A stretch of 64,000 nt of DNA from Hymenobacter sp. GOD-10R (lineage in GTDB: Bacteria; Bacteroidota; Bacteroidia; Cytophagales; Hymenobacteraceae). Of this stretch, positions 42,815 to 52,624 are shown piece by piece (position 1 is the first letter of the stretch; the number at the start of each line of letters is the position of its first letter). The translations under genes were made by a program, and so were the position numbers. Location: NCBI RefSeq assembly GCF_035609205.1, contig NZ_CP141184.1, forward strand, positions 3,314,501 through 3,378,500, in the 5' to 3' direction. A model generated the notes under the pieces. That model ran no database searches. It was given only the letters and a program-made list of their open reading frames with translations, and was not told the DNA's origin.

Positions 42815-43381
42815 ATGCTCACGATTCTAGGGCTACGCTTTAGCGAACGACAAATTCTATTCTTCTACTTACTGCTGGCGACTTTACTGCTTACGGGTCT
42901 TGCTAGTTGGGGCTTGTACCATGCTTATGGCTTTCCGGTAGCAAACGCCCGGTCTTTATCCGTCGAGATAAAGCGTAACCAACAGCTTTTCGAGAAGCAA
43001 CAACAGTATTTGTATCTACTCGATTCGACCTACCTCGCTATTGCCGCTTATCAGCCTGGTATCAAGGCCAGTTTTGTGGAAGGCGATATAAAAAATCAGA
43101 TTGCTGAGGTTCGCCGAATCTATTCTATCGATACACTACAACTATTTCGAACCACTGATGAAGTAGCCAAAGACTCGCTGCAGTTCTTCAAAGCCTTCGA
43201 GCAGGCAGCTGACTTTTACCAAATGATGTATGACGACAAAGAAATCCTAGCCAGCAAGCAGGCAAACTCCGAGCTGTTTACCAAAGAGTTAGAAGAGTGC
43301 TCGATCAGCTTGCAACCTGCTCCCGCCCCACAGCAAGCTACCCAAACGGCATCATTGCCTGCTTCTTCTACGAAGCCTTAA
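42815..43381 (+). CDS. One-helix membrane protein of the T6SSiii envelope complex (TssO/TssP-like)
   Basis: This 188-residue protein has a transmembrane helix at about 14-36 (LFFYLLLATLLLTGLASWGLY), then a periplasmic coiled coil, and a proline/alanine/threonine-rich tail. Its layout mirrors TssO, encoded 6 bases upstream. By gene order it is likely one of the remaining Bacteroidota-specific components (TssP or TssQ); I cannot tell which from the sequence. It should take part in the envelope-spanning complex with TssN, TssO and TssR. Confidence 0.7.
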   Translation: MLTILGLRFSERQILFFYLLLATLLLTGLASWGLYHAYGFPVANARSLSVEIKRNQQLFEKQQQYLYLLDSTYLAIAAYQPGIKASFVEGDIKNQIAEVRRIYSIDTLQLFRTTDEVAKDSLQFFKAFEQAADFYQMMYDDKEILASKQANSELFTKELEECSISLQPAPAPQQATQTASLPASSTKP

Positions 43382-43390
43382 ATACGCATC

Positions 43391-44275
43391 ATGCAACGCA
43401 AATGGCTTCTGACGGGTGGCACGTTCGCTCTGACTGGCGGGCTGCTTTTACTGCTTCATCACCACAGCAGCAAGATGGTCCTGCAAGCCCAAGTGAGTCC
43501 GCTGGGGCTAGCCGTCGGGGAGCCGTTGTACTTTGCCGATAGCACGGCCGAGGCCACCAAGTGGCGCTGGCAATTTGGGCAAGGCTCCACCTCGACGCAG
43601 CCGCAAGGCACGTTTCATTACAAAACACCCGGTACGCACATGATCCGGCTCACGGTAACGGATACGGTCACGCACGATTCTGTGTCGAGCCAGTTTACGG
43701 TGCAAGTGCTGCCCCGCTCGGTATTGTCCGCTCCCTTCGTCCGGCTCTTGGCGGATACGGTTGGCCACGAAGGGCAGCAACTAACGTTTCAGACAGCAGG
43801 TGCTCCGGTCCACAGCTTTGCGTGGCAGTTTGGTGAAACAAAGCAGGTTGATTCACACGATCCGACTGCTTTTTACACCTATACAAAACCCGGCTGGTAC
43901 AAGGTCACGCTCAATACAGACGCGACCATGCAGCCACTGACGCAGTGGATTCATATTCTGCCCCACTTTCGGCCGTTTGTAAAACCAGTGGATCATGCAG
44001 CCGAAAAGCGGACGCACGACATTCAATGGCGTTTGCAGCGCATTGCCAACGGCCGCCAAGTGAATCAGCAGTACTCCTATTTACTCAAGCGCTACTTCTG
44101 TGGCAAGCCCAACACGCTAGTGGTAGCGGGCAGCCTTCCACCCAACGATTTTTATTCCTACTGCATGAATCTGCAATTCGACCCTGGCTGGACTATCGAC
44201 GCGGTGGCTGTTGAACCTGACACCGTTACGCAGTGCATTACCAAGCTCTTGGTCACGCAGCATAAAGGCGAGTAG
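43391..44275 (+). CDS. PKD-domain protein of the T6SSiii envelope complex (TssP/TssQ candidate)
   Basis: The 294-residue protein has an N-terminal membrane anchor (about 5-22) and two PKD-like beta-sandwich repeats. The first (about 35-115) has WRWQFGQGS and FHYKTPGTHMIRLTVTD. The second (about 118-195) has FAWQFGETK and TYTKPGWYKVTLNTD. A C-terminal domain (about 200-294) contains two Cys. PKD domains mediate protein contacts outside the cytoplasm. Gene order (10 bases after the preceding gene, 2 bases before tssR) supports a role in the periplasmic part of the apparatus. The specific name is uncertain. Confidence 0.75.
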   Translation: MQRKWLLTGGTFALTGGLLLLLHHHSSKMVLQAQVSPLGLAVGEPLYFADSTAEATKWRWQFGQGSTSTQPQGTFHYKTPGTHMIRLTVTDTVTHDSVSSQFTVQVLPRSVLSAPFVRLLADTVGHEGQQLTFQTAGAPVHSFAWQFGETKQVDSHDPTAFYTYTKPGWYKVTLNTDATMQPLTQWIHILPHFRPFVKPVDHAAEKRTHDIQWRLQRIANGRQVNQQYSYLLKRYFCGKPNTLVVAGSLPPNDFYSYCMNLQFDPGWTIDAVAVEPDTVTQCITKLLVTQHKGE

Positions 44276-44277
44276 GG

Positions 44278-46632
44278 ATGGGCAAGATCATCTGCCTACT
44301 CGGGGTGTGGCTAGCCTTGCTGCCGAGCAGTGCTGGCTGGGCGCAAGTACCGCTACTCGCTTTCCTCAAGCCTCAGCCCGCTGCCCAACACGCTGCGAAC
44401 ACGAAAGCGCCCTGGGTGGTGTACTCCGACCGCGACAATAACTCCACGTACCGGCAAGCTAGCTTGGCCACACGCTTCCAGAAAGCGCAATTTCGGGAGG
44501 CGTTCTATGTACTGGCAGAACGAAAAGGCTTCTTGAAGCTGGTGCGCTACGATCCAGCGCTGAAAGTCGGAACGTTCTACGCCCGTCGTTTACTCAAGGA
44601 TCGGAAAGCTGCTCAGTATGCTGGGTGGGCGCCCAAGAGCCACTTTTTGCTCGCCAGCCAAGCGCCTGCTGACTCACTGGGTACCACGCCCGCCCTCTAC
44701 TGTCCGGCACTGGTCAATGCCGCCGTTTTATCTAACCTTAACAACTATCTAAGCCACGACAGCCTGCGCTTATTCGCGGGTCCAAATCTAGCATCGCCGC
44801 TCACTACGCGCCTGAAGCTGTATGACCTAGCGTACCTCTACAAGCTTTCTGATTCTGGCACCGAAGCCTTAGTGGGCAAGACCGACTGGTTTGCGGCCGA
44901 TAGCGCAGCCACTACCCTGCTCGGCTGGGCGCCCGTGGCGGCGTTGCAACGCCTAGGCCAGGGCTGGTTTGTGGAAGCGGATTCTGCAGCAGCTGGTCGC
45001 GCCGCCCAACCGTCTGTTGCTTCCCCAACCACTGCGCTGCTCAATAAGCCTGACTCACTCGGTTTTTCCTTCGCCTTCCCGATGGTGTCGTGGTCCGGTG
45101 CTAGCCGGTTTCCTGTCCTCAAAAAAACGCAGGTTAATTCTAGTAGGCCAACTCTCTGGCAATTAGGGCTTCTCACGCCGCTGCTAGCCTCCGACAACTA
45201 CGTACTAAACGCGAACGGCCAGCGCATCACGCAGCAGCAAATGATGAACTGGCAGGCTCATTCACTGTCCTACAACCTGCTCTACGTTGTGGAGGACAGC
45301 CGGGCGATGCGCCCTTTTTGGGGCGAGCTAGTGAACACCGCGCAAGCTACCATCAGCCGGTTGCAATCCCAGAATCAAGGCGCAGCGATTCGCCTGGGCG
45401 CCGTGCTCTACCATCGGATGCCAACTGCTACGCCAGCGGCGGCTCGCGTCAATCACATTACCACCCAGCCCCTGACGCGCGACCTAGGTCGGGCCGTTGA
45501 TCGGCTGAGCCGGCTGAAGCTCGACAGCGTTGCTCGTGTAGCGAGTACCTCCCAACCCATCCGCGCGGGGCTCGAACAAGCCTTCAAAATGTTCGCCGAC
45601 TACCCCGGCGAAAACAACGTGGTGGTCCTCGTCGGCATCAACGGCGACGCGAGCAATGTGGCGCAGACTAGGGCCATCCGCACCGGTATGCAGCGTTCAG
45701 AAGCTAGGTTACTCTCCTTTCAGGTGTCCGCACCAGCTGATACCCTAGCTAATAGCTTCGTGTTGCAGTCGCAGCAACTTGTTTTTCAGTCGGCACTAGA
45801 AGAAGGCAAGGCAAAGCGTGATCGGTTGGTAAATCCGGGCCAGGTGGTGCCAAAGCCCGTGTACGACTTGCAACTGGGCGCCCAAAACGTGTACCGTCTC
45901 GCATTTCCTAAGCAAAGCATGATTCCAGGCTGGGTGCTTTTCCCGACCAAAAACAAAACCTTGCCGATCAGCCTGCTTCAGTCGACTACGGACAGCTTGC
46001 TGGCGCAAATGCGCTTCGACACGCGTCAAACGCAAGCGGCGCTCGAACGAACATTCGCGGCGATGTTGCCCCTGCGTAGCCGCTTTAGCCCGCAGGTGAG
46101 TCGGGCCTTTGTGGCCCGAAAGGAAGCACTAATGCCCACGCTAACGCCTGCGGCCTTTGGGCTGCGCACTTACCCATTCTTCGACCGAGTTTACACTGGT
46201 TCTTTCGGTTCCACTACTGGTTTTCGGCAATTACGCCTAATAACTCTCGACACCTATGATGTTCTCGGGCAATGGCTTACCTTGTTGGCAGCGGATGACC
46301 TTACGCCTACCCGCTCAGCAGCTCGTCGGCAGTTGCTGGGCCGCTTTCGGCAGCTGGGCAAGCACACCGGCTCAGCCCTATCTGATACGGTACGCCTCAG
46401 CTTTCCGATAAGCCAACTGCTCGGCTTACCCGTTCGCCATCCTTTGCTCAATCAACTTCGAATGGCGGACCTGAACCAACCTAGCCGCCTGCCCCAAGAA
46501 ACCTTTTTGCAATTGCTGGCCCTGCTGCGCGAACGGCGCGACTGGTACCAGCGGGTGCCTACCACGCCGCATGGTCGCTTAACCTCCAATGGCAATACCT
46601 ACTACTGGTTGCGGGAGGATCTATTTCGGTAA
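44278..46632 (+). CDS. tssR: TssR, large periplasmic T6SSiii protein
   Basis: TssR is the largest Bacteroidota-specific T6SS protein and is exported to the periplasm. The 784-residue product has a signal peptide (1-23, ending GWAQ). An SH3-like region with SDRDNNSTYRQ (about 55-180) follows. The central domain (about 320-520) resembles a von Willebrand factor A fold: LLYVVEDSRAMRPF at the MIDAS position, then NNVVVLVGINGDAS. The MIDAS motif is degenerate (DSRAM instead of DxSxS). It directly follows the PKD gene (2 bases), so the four envelope genes are co-translated. Confidence 0.87.
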   Translation: MGKIICLLGVWLALLPSSAGWAQVPLLAFLKPQPAAQHAANTKAPWVVYSDRDNNSTYRQASLATRFQKAQFREAFYVLAERKGFLKLVRYDPALKVGTFYARRLLKDRKAAQYAGWAPKSHFLLASQAPADSLGTTPALYCPALVNAAVLSNLNNYLSHDSLRLFAGPNLASPLTTRLKLYDLAYLYKLSDSGTEALVGKTDWFAADSAATTLLGWAPVAALQRLGQGWFVEADSAAAGRAAQPSVASPTTALLNKPDSLGFSFAFPMVSWSGASRFPVLKKTQVNSSRPTLWQLGLLTPLLASDNYVLNANGQRITQQQMMNWQAHSLSYNLLYVVEDSRAMRPFWGELVNTAQATISRLQSQNQGAAIRLGAVLYHRMPTATPAAARVNHITTQPLTRDLGRAVDRLSRLKLDSVARVASTSQPIRAGLEQAFKMFADYPGENNVVVLVGINGDASNVAQTRAIRTGMQRSEARLLSFQVSAPADTLANSFVLQSQQLVFQSALEEGKAKRDRLVNPGQVVPKPVYDLQLGAQNVYRLAFPKQSMIPGWVLFPTKNKTLPISLLQSTTDSLLAQMRFDTRQTQAALERTFAAMLPLRSRFSPQVSRAFVARKEALMPTLTPAAFGLRTYPFFDRVYTGSFGSTTGFRQLRLITLDTYDVLGQWLTLLAADDLTPTRSAARRQLLGRFRQLGKHTGSALSDTVRLSFPISQLLGLPVRHPLLNQLRMADLNQPSRLPQETFLQLLALLRERRDWYQRVPTTPHGRLTSNGNTYYWLREDLFR

Positions 46633-46662
46633 CCCCTATCCTTAGTTGCTTTATTCAAACCT

Positions 46663-49200
46663 ATGATACCGACCGTCTTACTGCCCGATGGAATCCAAGA
46701 CGCGTTGCATGTAGCTCGGGCTCTGGCGCGCGAGTACCGCAACGAGCGTTATACCGCCGCGCACCTGATGCGGGCCCTGCTGCAAAACGATACGCCCGGA
46801 ACGGCCCTGCTCAAGACGCTGCGCAAAGACGTTGCGTATTTGCGTGAGTGGGCGGAGGTTCGCATCGAAGACCTGCCGCGCGTGGCGTTTGCGCCCATCG
46901 AGCTGTTAGGTGACGATTCGGTGACCCGCGTGTTGGAAGAAGCCAACTTCATTCGGGTCCGGTTGGGGTTAGATCAGCTCCACCCAATTTGCGTGCTGGC
47001 GGCGCTTACCAAACCAAATGTAGGCTTCCCGCCCGAGCAGCTCCGGTCCTTGCCCTTACAGGAGCGCGACCTGCTGGCCAACTTCTTACGCGACCTAGCT
47101 CCTACCAGCCCTGACTCGGCCTCGCAAGAATTCTCCGATACCTCCACTACGGGCTCCACGGGCAAGGCTCCGACTAGCAACGGCCTAGAGGGCGTCTTGC
47201 AGAAATATTGCCGCGACAAAACTGCGCTGGCGCGGGAGGGCCGTTTCGATCCTATCATTGGTCGGGAGCGGGAGCTGCGCCTAATCATGGAAATCCTGGG
47301 TCGCCGCAGCAAGCCCAACGTCATTCTGACGGGCGACCCCGGCGTGGGTAAAACCGCTCTGATTGATGGCCTGGCGCAGCAGCTCATTACTGGGCCAGTG
47401 CCTTACTGGCTGAAGGATGCCGTACTGCTCGAACTCGACCCGAGTGCGCTCGTAGCGGGTGCCTCTTACAAAGGAGAGATAGAAGACCGGCTCAAAAACG
47501 TGCTGAAGGAGGTCAAGAAATTCGAGCGCTGCATCTTGTTTATCGACGAGATTCATGTGTTGCTGGACCCCAAAGGCACAGCTGGCAGCGGCGCCGCTAA
47601 CCTGCTGAAGCCCGAGCTAGCCCGCGGGGAGCTGATTTTGCTAGGTGCTACCACCCGCGACGAGTACCGCAAGCTCATCGAACCCGATCAAGCCCTAAGT
47701 CGCCGCTTTGAACTACTTGATGTTGAGGAGCCCACCGTGAAAGTAGCGGAGCGTATGCTACACGGCTTGGTTATGGCCTACGAGCAGCACCACCAGCTAA
47801 CGGTGGCCGACGATGTAGTGCCAGAATGCGTGCGGCTAGCCAAGCGCTACGTGAAAGATCGGCGCCTGCCCGACGCGGCTCTAGACCTGCTGGACCGCAC
47901 CATGGCTGCCATCCGTACCGTGACGGAAATTGCGGGTACGGACCTCACTACGTTCCGGCAAACCCTCAACGAATGCGTAATTGCCGAACTCACGCCCACC
48001 GAGCGCCTCGAGGAATACCAATGGCTCGATCAGCAGCTACAGCACCAGACCAACCCTGTGCTGATGGGCCAGTGGCAACCTAGCCTCGACCCCGCGGAAC
48101 TCGTGACACCGGAGGCTTACCTAGCTTACCTGACGGAGAAGCTGAACTTTCTACACGACCTAGCCCGCGCCCGCCAGAAGCACGTCACCAAAACTGACTT
48201 GGCGGCGGTGGTAGCTTACAAAACCGGCATCCCGATGGGCCGCGTGCAGGAGCGCGAAAAGGAGAAGCTGCTGGCCATCGAGGACCACCTGCGCCAGCGC
48301 GTCGTCGGGCAGGACCATGCGCTTAAAGCGCTATCAGATGCTATTTTGGAGTCGCGGAGTGGACTGCAAAAAGTGGGGCACCCCATCGGTACGTTCTTCC
48401 TGCTGGGCCCTACTGGAACCGGTAAAACCGAGCTATCGAAGACTTTGGCCGACTTCCTGTTCAACGACGAACGCGCTATGATTCGGTTCGACATGTCGGA
48501 ATTTAAAGAGGAGCACGCCGCTGCCTTGCTCTACGGCGCTCCGCCCGGCTACGTCGGCTACGAAGAGGGCGGCTTGCTCGTCAACCGCATCCGTCAGCAA
48601 CCCTACGCGGTGGTCTTGTTCGACGAGATTGAGAAAGCACACGCCTCTATCTTCGATGTGTTTCTGCAAATCATGGACGAAGGACGCTTACACGACAAGC
48701 TCGGCAAGGAAGGCGACTTTTCGAACGCCCTACTCATTTTCACCTCCAACATCGGCAGCGAGTGGGTAGGCGAGCAATTCCGGCGCGGGCATATTCCTAG
48801 CTCCCAGCAGCTGATGGAGCGCATGAGCGGCAGCTTTCGGCCCGAGTTTCTGGCGCGCATCACCGAGATTGTCCCGTTTGGCCCGATCAGTGAGCAGCAT
48901 GTGCTCCGCATCTTCGATATTCAGCTTCAGCATCTTATCGACAGCCTGCACCACTTAGGTATTCAACTCGATGTAAGCACAGAAGCCCGGCAGCAGCTCG
49001 CGTACAGCGGCTACTCACCCCAGTACGGCGCGCGCCCGTTGGCCGGCGTAATTCGAAATCGGCTGCGGCGGCCCATCTCTCGAATGATCATCGCCGGCGA
49101 GTTGGCAGCGGGTCAGGAACTGCGCGTGGAGTGGTCGAATGGAGGTGAACTTACGTGGACTATTCGGGAGGAACCATTGGAAGAAATTGCACTTTCCTAG
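46663..49200 (+). CDS. clpV: T6SS ATPase ClpV (TssH)
   Basis: ClpV recycles the contracted sheath by threading TssC. The 845-residue protein has an N-terminal Clp-repeat domain (about 1-150), a first AAA module (Walker A GDPGVGKT at 224-231, Walker [12 protein letters not shown]), a middle coiled region, and a second AAA module (Walker A GPTGTGKT near 582-590, Walker [12 protein letters not shown]), ending with the ClpB-type D2 small domain. A Ser/Thr-rich linker lies at about 148-172. It is 30 bases after tssR; the sheath genes follow after a gap with likely separate promoter. Confidence 0.95.
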   Translation: MIPTVLLPDGIQDALHVARALAREYRNERYTAAHLMRALLQNDTPGTALLKTLRKDVAYLREWAEVRIEDLPRVAFAPIELLGDDSVTRVLEEANFIRVRLGLDQLHPICVLAALTKPNVGFPPEQLRSLPLQERDLLANFLRDLAPTSPDSASQEFSDTSTTGSTGKAPTSNGLEGVLQKYCRDKTALAREGRFDPIIGRERELRLIMEILGRRSKPNVILTGDPGVGKTALIDGLAQQLITGPVPYWLKDAVLLELDPSALVAGASYKGEIEDRLKNVLKEVKKFERCILFIDEIHVLLDPKGTAGSGAANLLKPELARGELILLGATTRDEYRKLIEPDQALSRRFELLDVEEPTVKVAERMLHGLVMAYEQHHQLTVADDVVPECVRLAKRYVKDRRLPDAALDLLDRTMAAIRTVTEIAGTDLTTFRQTLNECVIAELTPTERLEEYQWLDQQLQHQTNPVLMGQWQPSLDPAELVTPEAYLAYLTEKLNFLHDLARARQKHVTKTDLAAVVAYKTGIPMGRVQEREKEKLLAIEDHLRQRVVGQDHALKALSDAILESRSGLQKVGHPIGTFFLLGPTGTGKTELSKTLADFLFNDERAMIRFDMSEFKEEHAAALLYGAPPGYVGYEEGGLLVNRIRQQPYAVVLFDEIEKAHASIFDVFLQIMDEGRLHDKLGKEGDFSNALLIFTSNIGSEWVGEQFRRGHIPSSQQLMERMSGSFRPEFLARITEIVPFGPISEQHVLRIFDIQLQHLIDSLHHLGIQLDVSTEARQQLAYSGYSPQYGARPLAGVIRNRLRRPISRMIIAGELAAGQELRVEWSNGGELTWTIREEPLEEIALS

Positions 49201-49368
49201 GGCTATTGAATAAACCCACTTCCTTGCAGAAATAATTCTGTATTAGGTAGTTAGTTAATAACAAATACTTTAATTTATTGCCCTGTTATCCAGTATTTCC
49301 GCCCTGATTCGAGTGTCTAGTTCCTATTTGCTAATTAGTTGATCCCGAACCTTTTAACCATACCATTT
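49201..49368 (+). promoter_or_regulatory. A/T-rich leader before the sheath genes
   Basis: A 168-base A/T-rich gap breaks the otherwise tight gene packing and precedes tssB, tssC and hcp, the products needed in large amounts. It probably holds a separate promoter; no exact -7 match was found. Confidence 0.45.
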
Positions 49369-49821
49369 ATGTTTGAATTTGAAATTGGCGGAAATGAAAT
49401 TAAACCTGAAGCGTCCGAAGGCATTAACGCCATTGCCTTCAACCGCTCCTTATTAGCCCTACAACTCACTGACAAGGAGCCCGTTTCGCCGGAATTTGTT
49501 TACAAGCTCAAAACGGTAGAGGAAGTTTTTGATCAATTCAAACCCAGCGTAGAAGTTGAATTTGAAGACGAAAACGGCGCGGCGGTGAAAGAAACGCTAC
49601 AGTTTGGCAGCGTAGCCGACTTCAAAGCCAAGAGCCTAAGCATGCAGAGCCCCTTTCTGCGTCTGCTCGATGGGCAGTACAACGAGTACACCCAGATTAG
49701 CCGTCGGCTCAAAGGGCACCGCGTCCTCCAAACGGCCCTCGACAACCCCGAAGCAAAAACGGCTCTGTTAGAAGCTTTGAAGGCCCTCGTGCAAGAATTA
49801 GAAGAAAACGAGCAAGCGTGA
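49369..49821 (+). CDS. tssB: T6SS sheath small subunit TssB
   Basis: TssB and TssC form the contractile sheath. The 150-residue protein starts MFEFEIGGNEIK; the ATG at 49369 is preferred to the frame start 30 bases upstream because it matches the subtype iii family. It contains SVEVEFEDENGAAVKETLQFGSVADF and a C-terminal helix used to interlock with TssC. It is 38 bases before tssC. Confidence 0.94.
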   Translation: MFEFEIGGNEIKPEASEGINAIAFNRSLLALQLTDKEPVSPEFVYKLKTVEEVFDQFKPSVEVEFEDENGAAVKETLQFGSVADFKAKSLSMQSPFLRLLDGQYNEYTQISRRLKGHRVLQTALDNPEAKTALLEALKALVQELEENEQA

Positions 49822-49859
49822 TCCTATCCTAGAAGCCTTATCCTTTTTCGCGTATTTAC

Positions 49860-51215
49860 ATGGCAACTCAAAAGAACACCGGGGCGGAACTCGCCACCCG
49901 TACCGCACCTGCGCCCCTACCCGGCTTAAGCACCCTAGCCTCCTACGGCGGCTTTCCCTTCATGGAAAGCTTTATCGATGGGGTACAAAACATTAGCCCT
50001 GAGCGCAAAGCCCGCAAAAATATCTTCATGACCGATGAGTCGAAGCAGCTCGATCGGTCGATGCTCAAGCAGAAGCTAAACCTCTGGATTGACCTACTCG
50101 AGTCGAGTGCCGACCAGACCGAAATGCTGGCCAAAACGGAGGAGAAAGCAGAGCTAGCAGATTCGCTGTTGCGTAAAAACCTGTTGCGCGCCCTGACTAC
50201 TTCCCGCAACTTAGAGCGTAGTTACCGGGCCTTATCGCTATTCTATAAGAACACGGAAGCGGAAAAAGTACCCAACGTGACAATCCTTAATGCGTCCTTG
50301 GACCAACTCACGGACCTCGATAATCCGCTCTTTATTGATAAGGTGGCAGCGGAGTTCAAGCAGAACTACGACCGCCTCGATCTACGCGGCAATTACTCGC
50401 TGTTGATCGTGCCAGGCTTCATGCGCAGCAACAGCATTTTGGAGAAGTGGGCCAAGGTGGCACATGCTAACAAAGTGATGCTCATCACGGACTTCGCCGA
50501 CCTAGAAAGCTCGGAAGATACCATTGAGCTCTTCAGCGCGGCCAACCTTACCGGCGGCGACCTATACCGCTCCAACGTGATTATGGCCTGCAACTGGCTG
50601 GCGGGCCGGGGCAAAGTAGCCGATGTAGGCGAGGAAGAAGATCTGTTTGTGCCGCCCTCCACCGCCCTAGGTGGTAAGATCTACTATACGCTGATGTCGC
50701 AGGTGACGGCAGGCAAGAAGCACGGCAGCATGAACGAAGTGGACGGTGTGCGCTTTCCGTTGATGAAAAGTGAGCTGTCGAGCCTAGAGCGGCTTGGGCT
50801 GGTGCCGATGATTAACGAGTACGGCAAGGTGATGGCCTTCTCAGCCAAAACCCTGTTCAACGGCGACAACATGGGCCTGAAGACCTACTCGGTGGTGCGC
50901 GTGTTCGACTACATCGTGAAGGTGCTATTTGATTTCCTCAACCGCCGCGCCTTCGAGAATTGGAACTCTCAGATTGAGGCTGACTTACGCGGGCAGATTG
51001 TCAACTTTCTGGATAGCGTGAAGGGGCCATCGAAGCTGATTGAGAAATTCAAGATCGTGCGCTTCGAGCGCGACGATAAAATTAAGGATCAGATTTACCT
51101 AGATATCCGCATCACTCCTTATTTCCCAGCCAAGAGTTTTGTCATCCGGTTGGATGGTCGCAAGGGTGATGATGTAGACAGCCCAGTTTGGGCTTCTGAC
51201 TACAGCGAAGCCTAA
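49860..51215 (+). CDS. tssC: T6SS sheath large subunit TssC
   Basis: The 451-residue TssC builds the sheath body and carries the N-terminal ClpV contact. Visible regions include an N-terminal helical segment (FIDGVQNISPERKARKNIFM), the core strands around YSLLIVPGFMRSNS and the C-terminal IYLDIRITPYFPAKSFVIRL. Length and order after tssB are standard for subtype iii. A short hairpin (51216-51233) right after the gene could lower readthrough or stabilise the mRNA before hcp. Confidence 0.95.
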   Translation: MATQKNTGAELATRTAPAPLPGLSTLASYGGFPFMESFIDGVQNISPERKARKNIFMTDESKQLDRSMLKQKLNLWIDLLESSADQTEMLAKTEEKAELADSLLRKNLLRALTTSRNLERSYRALSLFYKNTEAEKVPNVTILNASLDQLTDLDNPLFIDKVAAEFKQNYDRLDLRGNYSLLIVPGFMRSNSILEKWAKVAHANKVMLITDFADLESSEDTIELFSAANLTGGDLYRSNVIMACNWLAGRGKVADVGEEEDLFVPPSTALGGKIYYTLMSQVTAGKKHGSMNEVDGVRFPLMKSELSSLERLGLVPMINEYGKVMAFSAKTLFNGDNMGLKTYSVVRVFDYIVKVLFDFLNRRAFENWNSQIEADLRGQIVNFLDSVKGPSKLIEKFKIVRFERDDKIKDQIYLDIRITPYFPAKSFVIRLDGRKGDDVDSPVWASDYSEA

Positions 51216-51289
51216 ACGCTATGCGCGTAGCGTCACCAAGCAATTACCTCTTAAAGCTCTCATCCAAATCAATCGAATACGTTTAACTC

Positions 51290-51703
51290 ATGGCACAGGA
51301 AAAATTTCAAGCGGTACTGACAGGTGTACCGGGCGAGCCTTATCAAATTACATCTTGCAGCGTTTCGTTTAGCCGCGACACCAGCGCTGATGGCCGGCCC
51401 TCTTCGATGGTGTATGGGGGTCAAATAGCCCTTACTGCCGCGACAACAGCTGAGTCGAAGCTAGTCGAAGCGATGATTAATGCCCAGAACAAGCCTTTTG
51501 GTGACGGCACAATCAAGATTACGACGGCGCAAACTGAGGGCGTATTTCGGACGATATCGTTCAAGAAGGGCTATATCACGAGCTACTCGGAGGCTTTCGA
51601 TATGCAAGGAGGCAGTGAATTCTCCTGCTCCTTCAATATCTCAGCCGAAGAGATAACCGTTGGTGCCGCTACCCTCATCAACAAGTGGCCTACCACGAGC
51701 TAG
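51290..51703 (+). CDS. hcp: T6SS tube protein Hcp (TssD)
   Basis: Hcp hexamers stack to form the inner tube that is fired with the spike. The 137-residue protein has the compact beta-barrel of the family; the subtype iii form is shown by SCSVSFSRDTSADGRPSSMVYGG and by DMQGGSEFSCSFNISAEEITVG. No toxin extension is present. It follows tssC by 74 bases. Confidence 0.93.
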   Translation: MAQEKFQAVLTGVPGEPYQITSCSVSFSRDTSADGRPSSMVYGGQIALTAATTAESKLVEAMINAQNKPFGDGTIKITTAQTEGVFRTISFKKGYITSYSEAFDMQGGSEFSCSFNISAEEITVGAATLINKWPTTS

Positions 51704-51750
51704 GTAGTAGCTAGAATGGCTGCTTTCCATTCGCTTTGTTCTTCAATCGC

Positions 51751-52620
51751 ATGAGTAAAGCACTGTTATGGTGGTTATTAAGCTTTTGGGTAAGCGGGTC
51801 AGTCGTGACGCATGTGGTATATATCAAGCACATCGGCTGGACGGAAACGGCGCGGCTTGCTCCTATTCAGGTGATCAACATCCCCCGGCGGCAATTGCTG
51901 CTGCCGGGGGCTTTGTTTGCCCGCGCCCAGACGGCGCTAGCCCCGACCGCCCACCTACCGCTGGCGCAAACAGGCGCCTACCTGCATCTGCACCCAAGCT
52001 ACCAGCTAACCGTGACGGGAACGTATACCCGCAGCGAAGCTTCGGCTACTGTAGTCCCTGACCTAGGTCGGTCCCGCGCCGCGGCTGTAGCAACGTACTT
52101 GGGGAAAGAGGGTGCATCCGCCCACCAGCTGCGCATCCGCAGCCAGCGTGACGATGCACTCCGGTTTGCAGACGATTCAACAGGTGCGTTGGTATTCGCG
52201 CTTGATTCGGTAGTAGTGCCACCGGTATCGAGTCCCGTTACGGTACAGAGGTTAGCCAACACGCAGCAGTACATCAGTCTGCGCCACCCAATGGAACTGT
52301 ACTTTCCCCTAGGCAGCGTGAACTTCCTACAGACATCCCAGAACGACCGCTTTATCAAGGAAGCGGCGGCTTACTTACGCACGCATCCAAAGGCCTTTCT
52401 CCTGACTACCACGCACACCGACTCGCTTGGCCAGACTGGATGGAATCTGGATATGGCGCTGGCTCGAGCTACCGAGGTGAAAGCACACCTAACTAAACAA
52501 GGAATTCGGGCAGCGCAGATTCGAGTGGAACAACGTGGAGCGGCTAGCCCTATTGCGCCCAATCGGACGCCAGAAGGACGGCTGGCAAATCGTCGTGTAT
52601 CCGTTGTGGTTCGTCCCTGA
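51751..52620 (+). CDS. Membrane-anchored protein with two OmpA-like domains
   Basis: This 289-residue protein starts at the ATG at 51751 and has one transmembrane helix (about 5-24), so its bulk is periplasmic. The C-terminal domain (about 170-289) is a clear OmpA peptidoglycan-binding fold with YFPLGSVNF, THTDSLGQTGWNLDMALARATEVKAHL and NRRVSVVV. The preceding region (about 80-150) looks like a degenerate copy (YTRSEASATVVPDLGRSRAAAVATYLGKEGASAHQLRIR). It probably anchors the secretion complex to peptidoglycan, the job done by TagL/TssL in proteobacterial systems. Position after hcp supports membership of the locus. Confidence 0.82.
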   Translation: MSKALLWWLLSFWVSGSVVTHVVYIKHIGWTETARLAPIQVINIPRRQLLLPGALFARAQTALAPTAHLPLAQTGAYLHLHPSYQLTVTGTYTRSEASATVVPDLGRSRAAAVATYLGKEGASAHQLRIRSQRDDALRFADDSTGALVFALDSVVVPPVSSPVTVQRLANTQQYISLRHPMELYFPLGSVNFLQTSQNDRFIKEAAAYLRTHPKAFLLTTTHTDSLGQTGWNLDMALARATEVKAHLTKQGIRAAQIRVEQRGAASPIAPNRTPEGRLANRRVSVVVRP

Positions 52621-52624
52621 TGCT

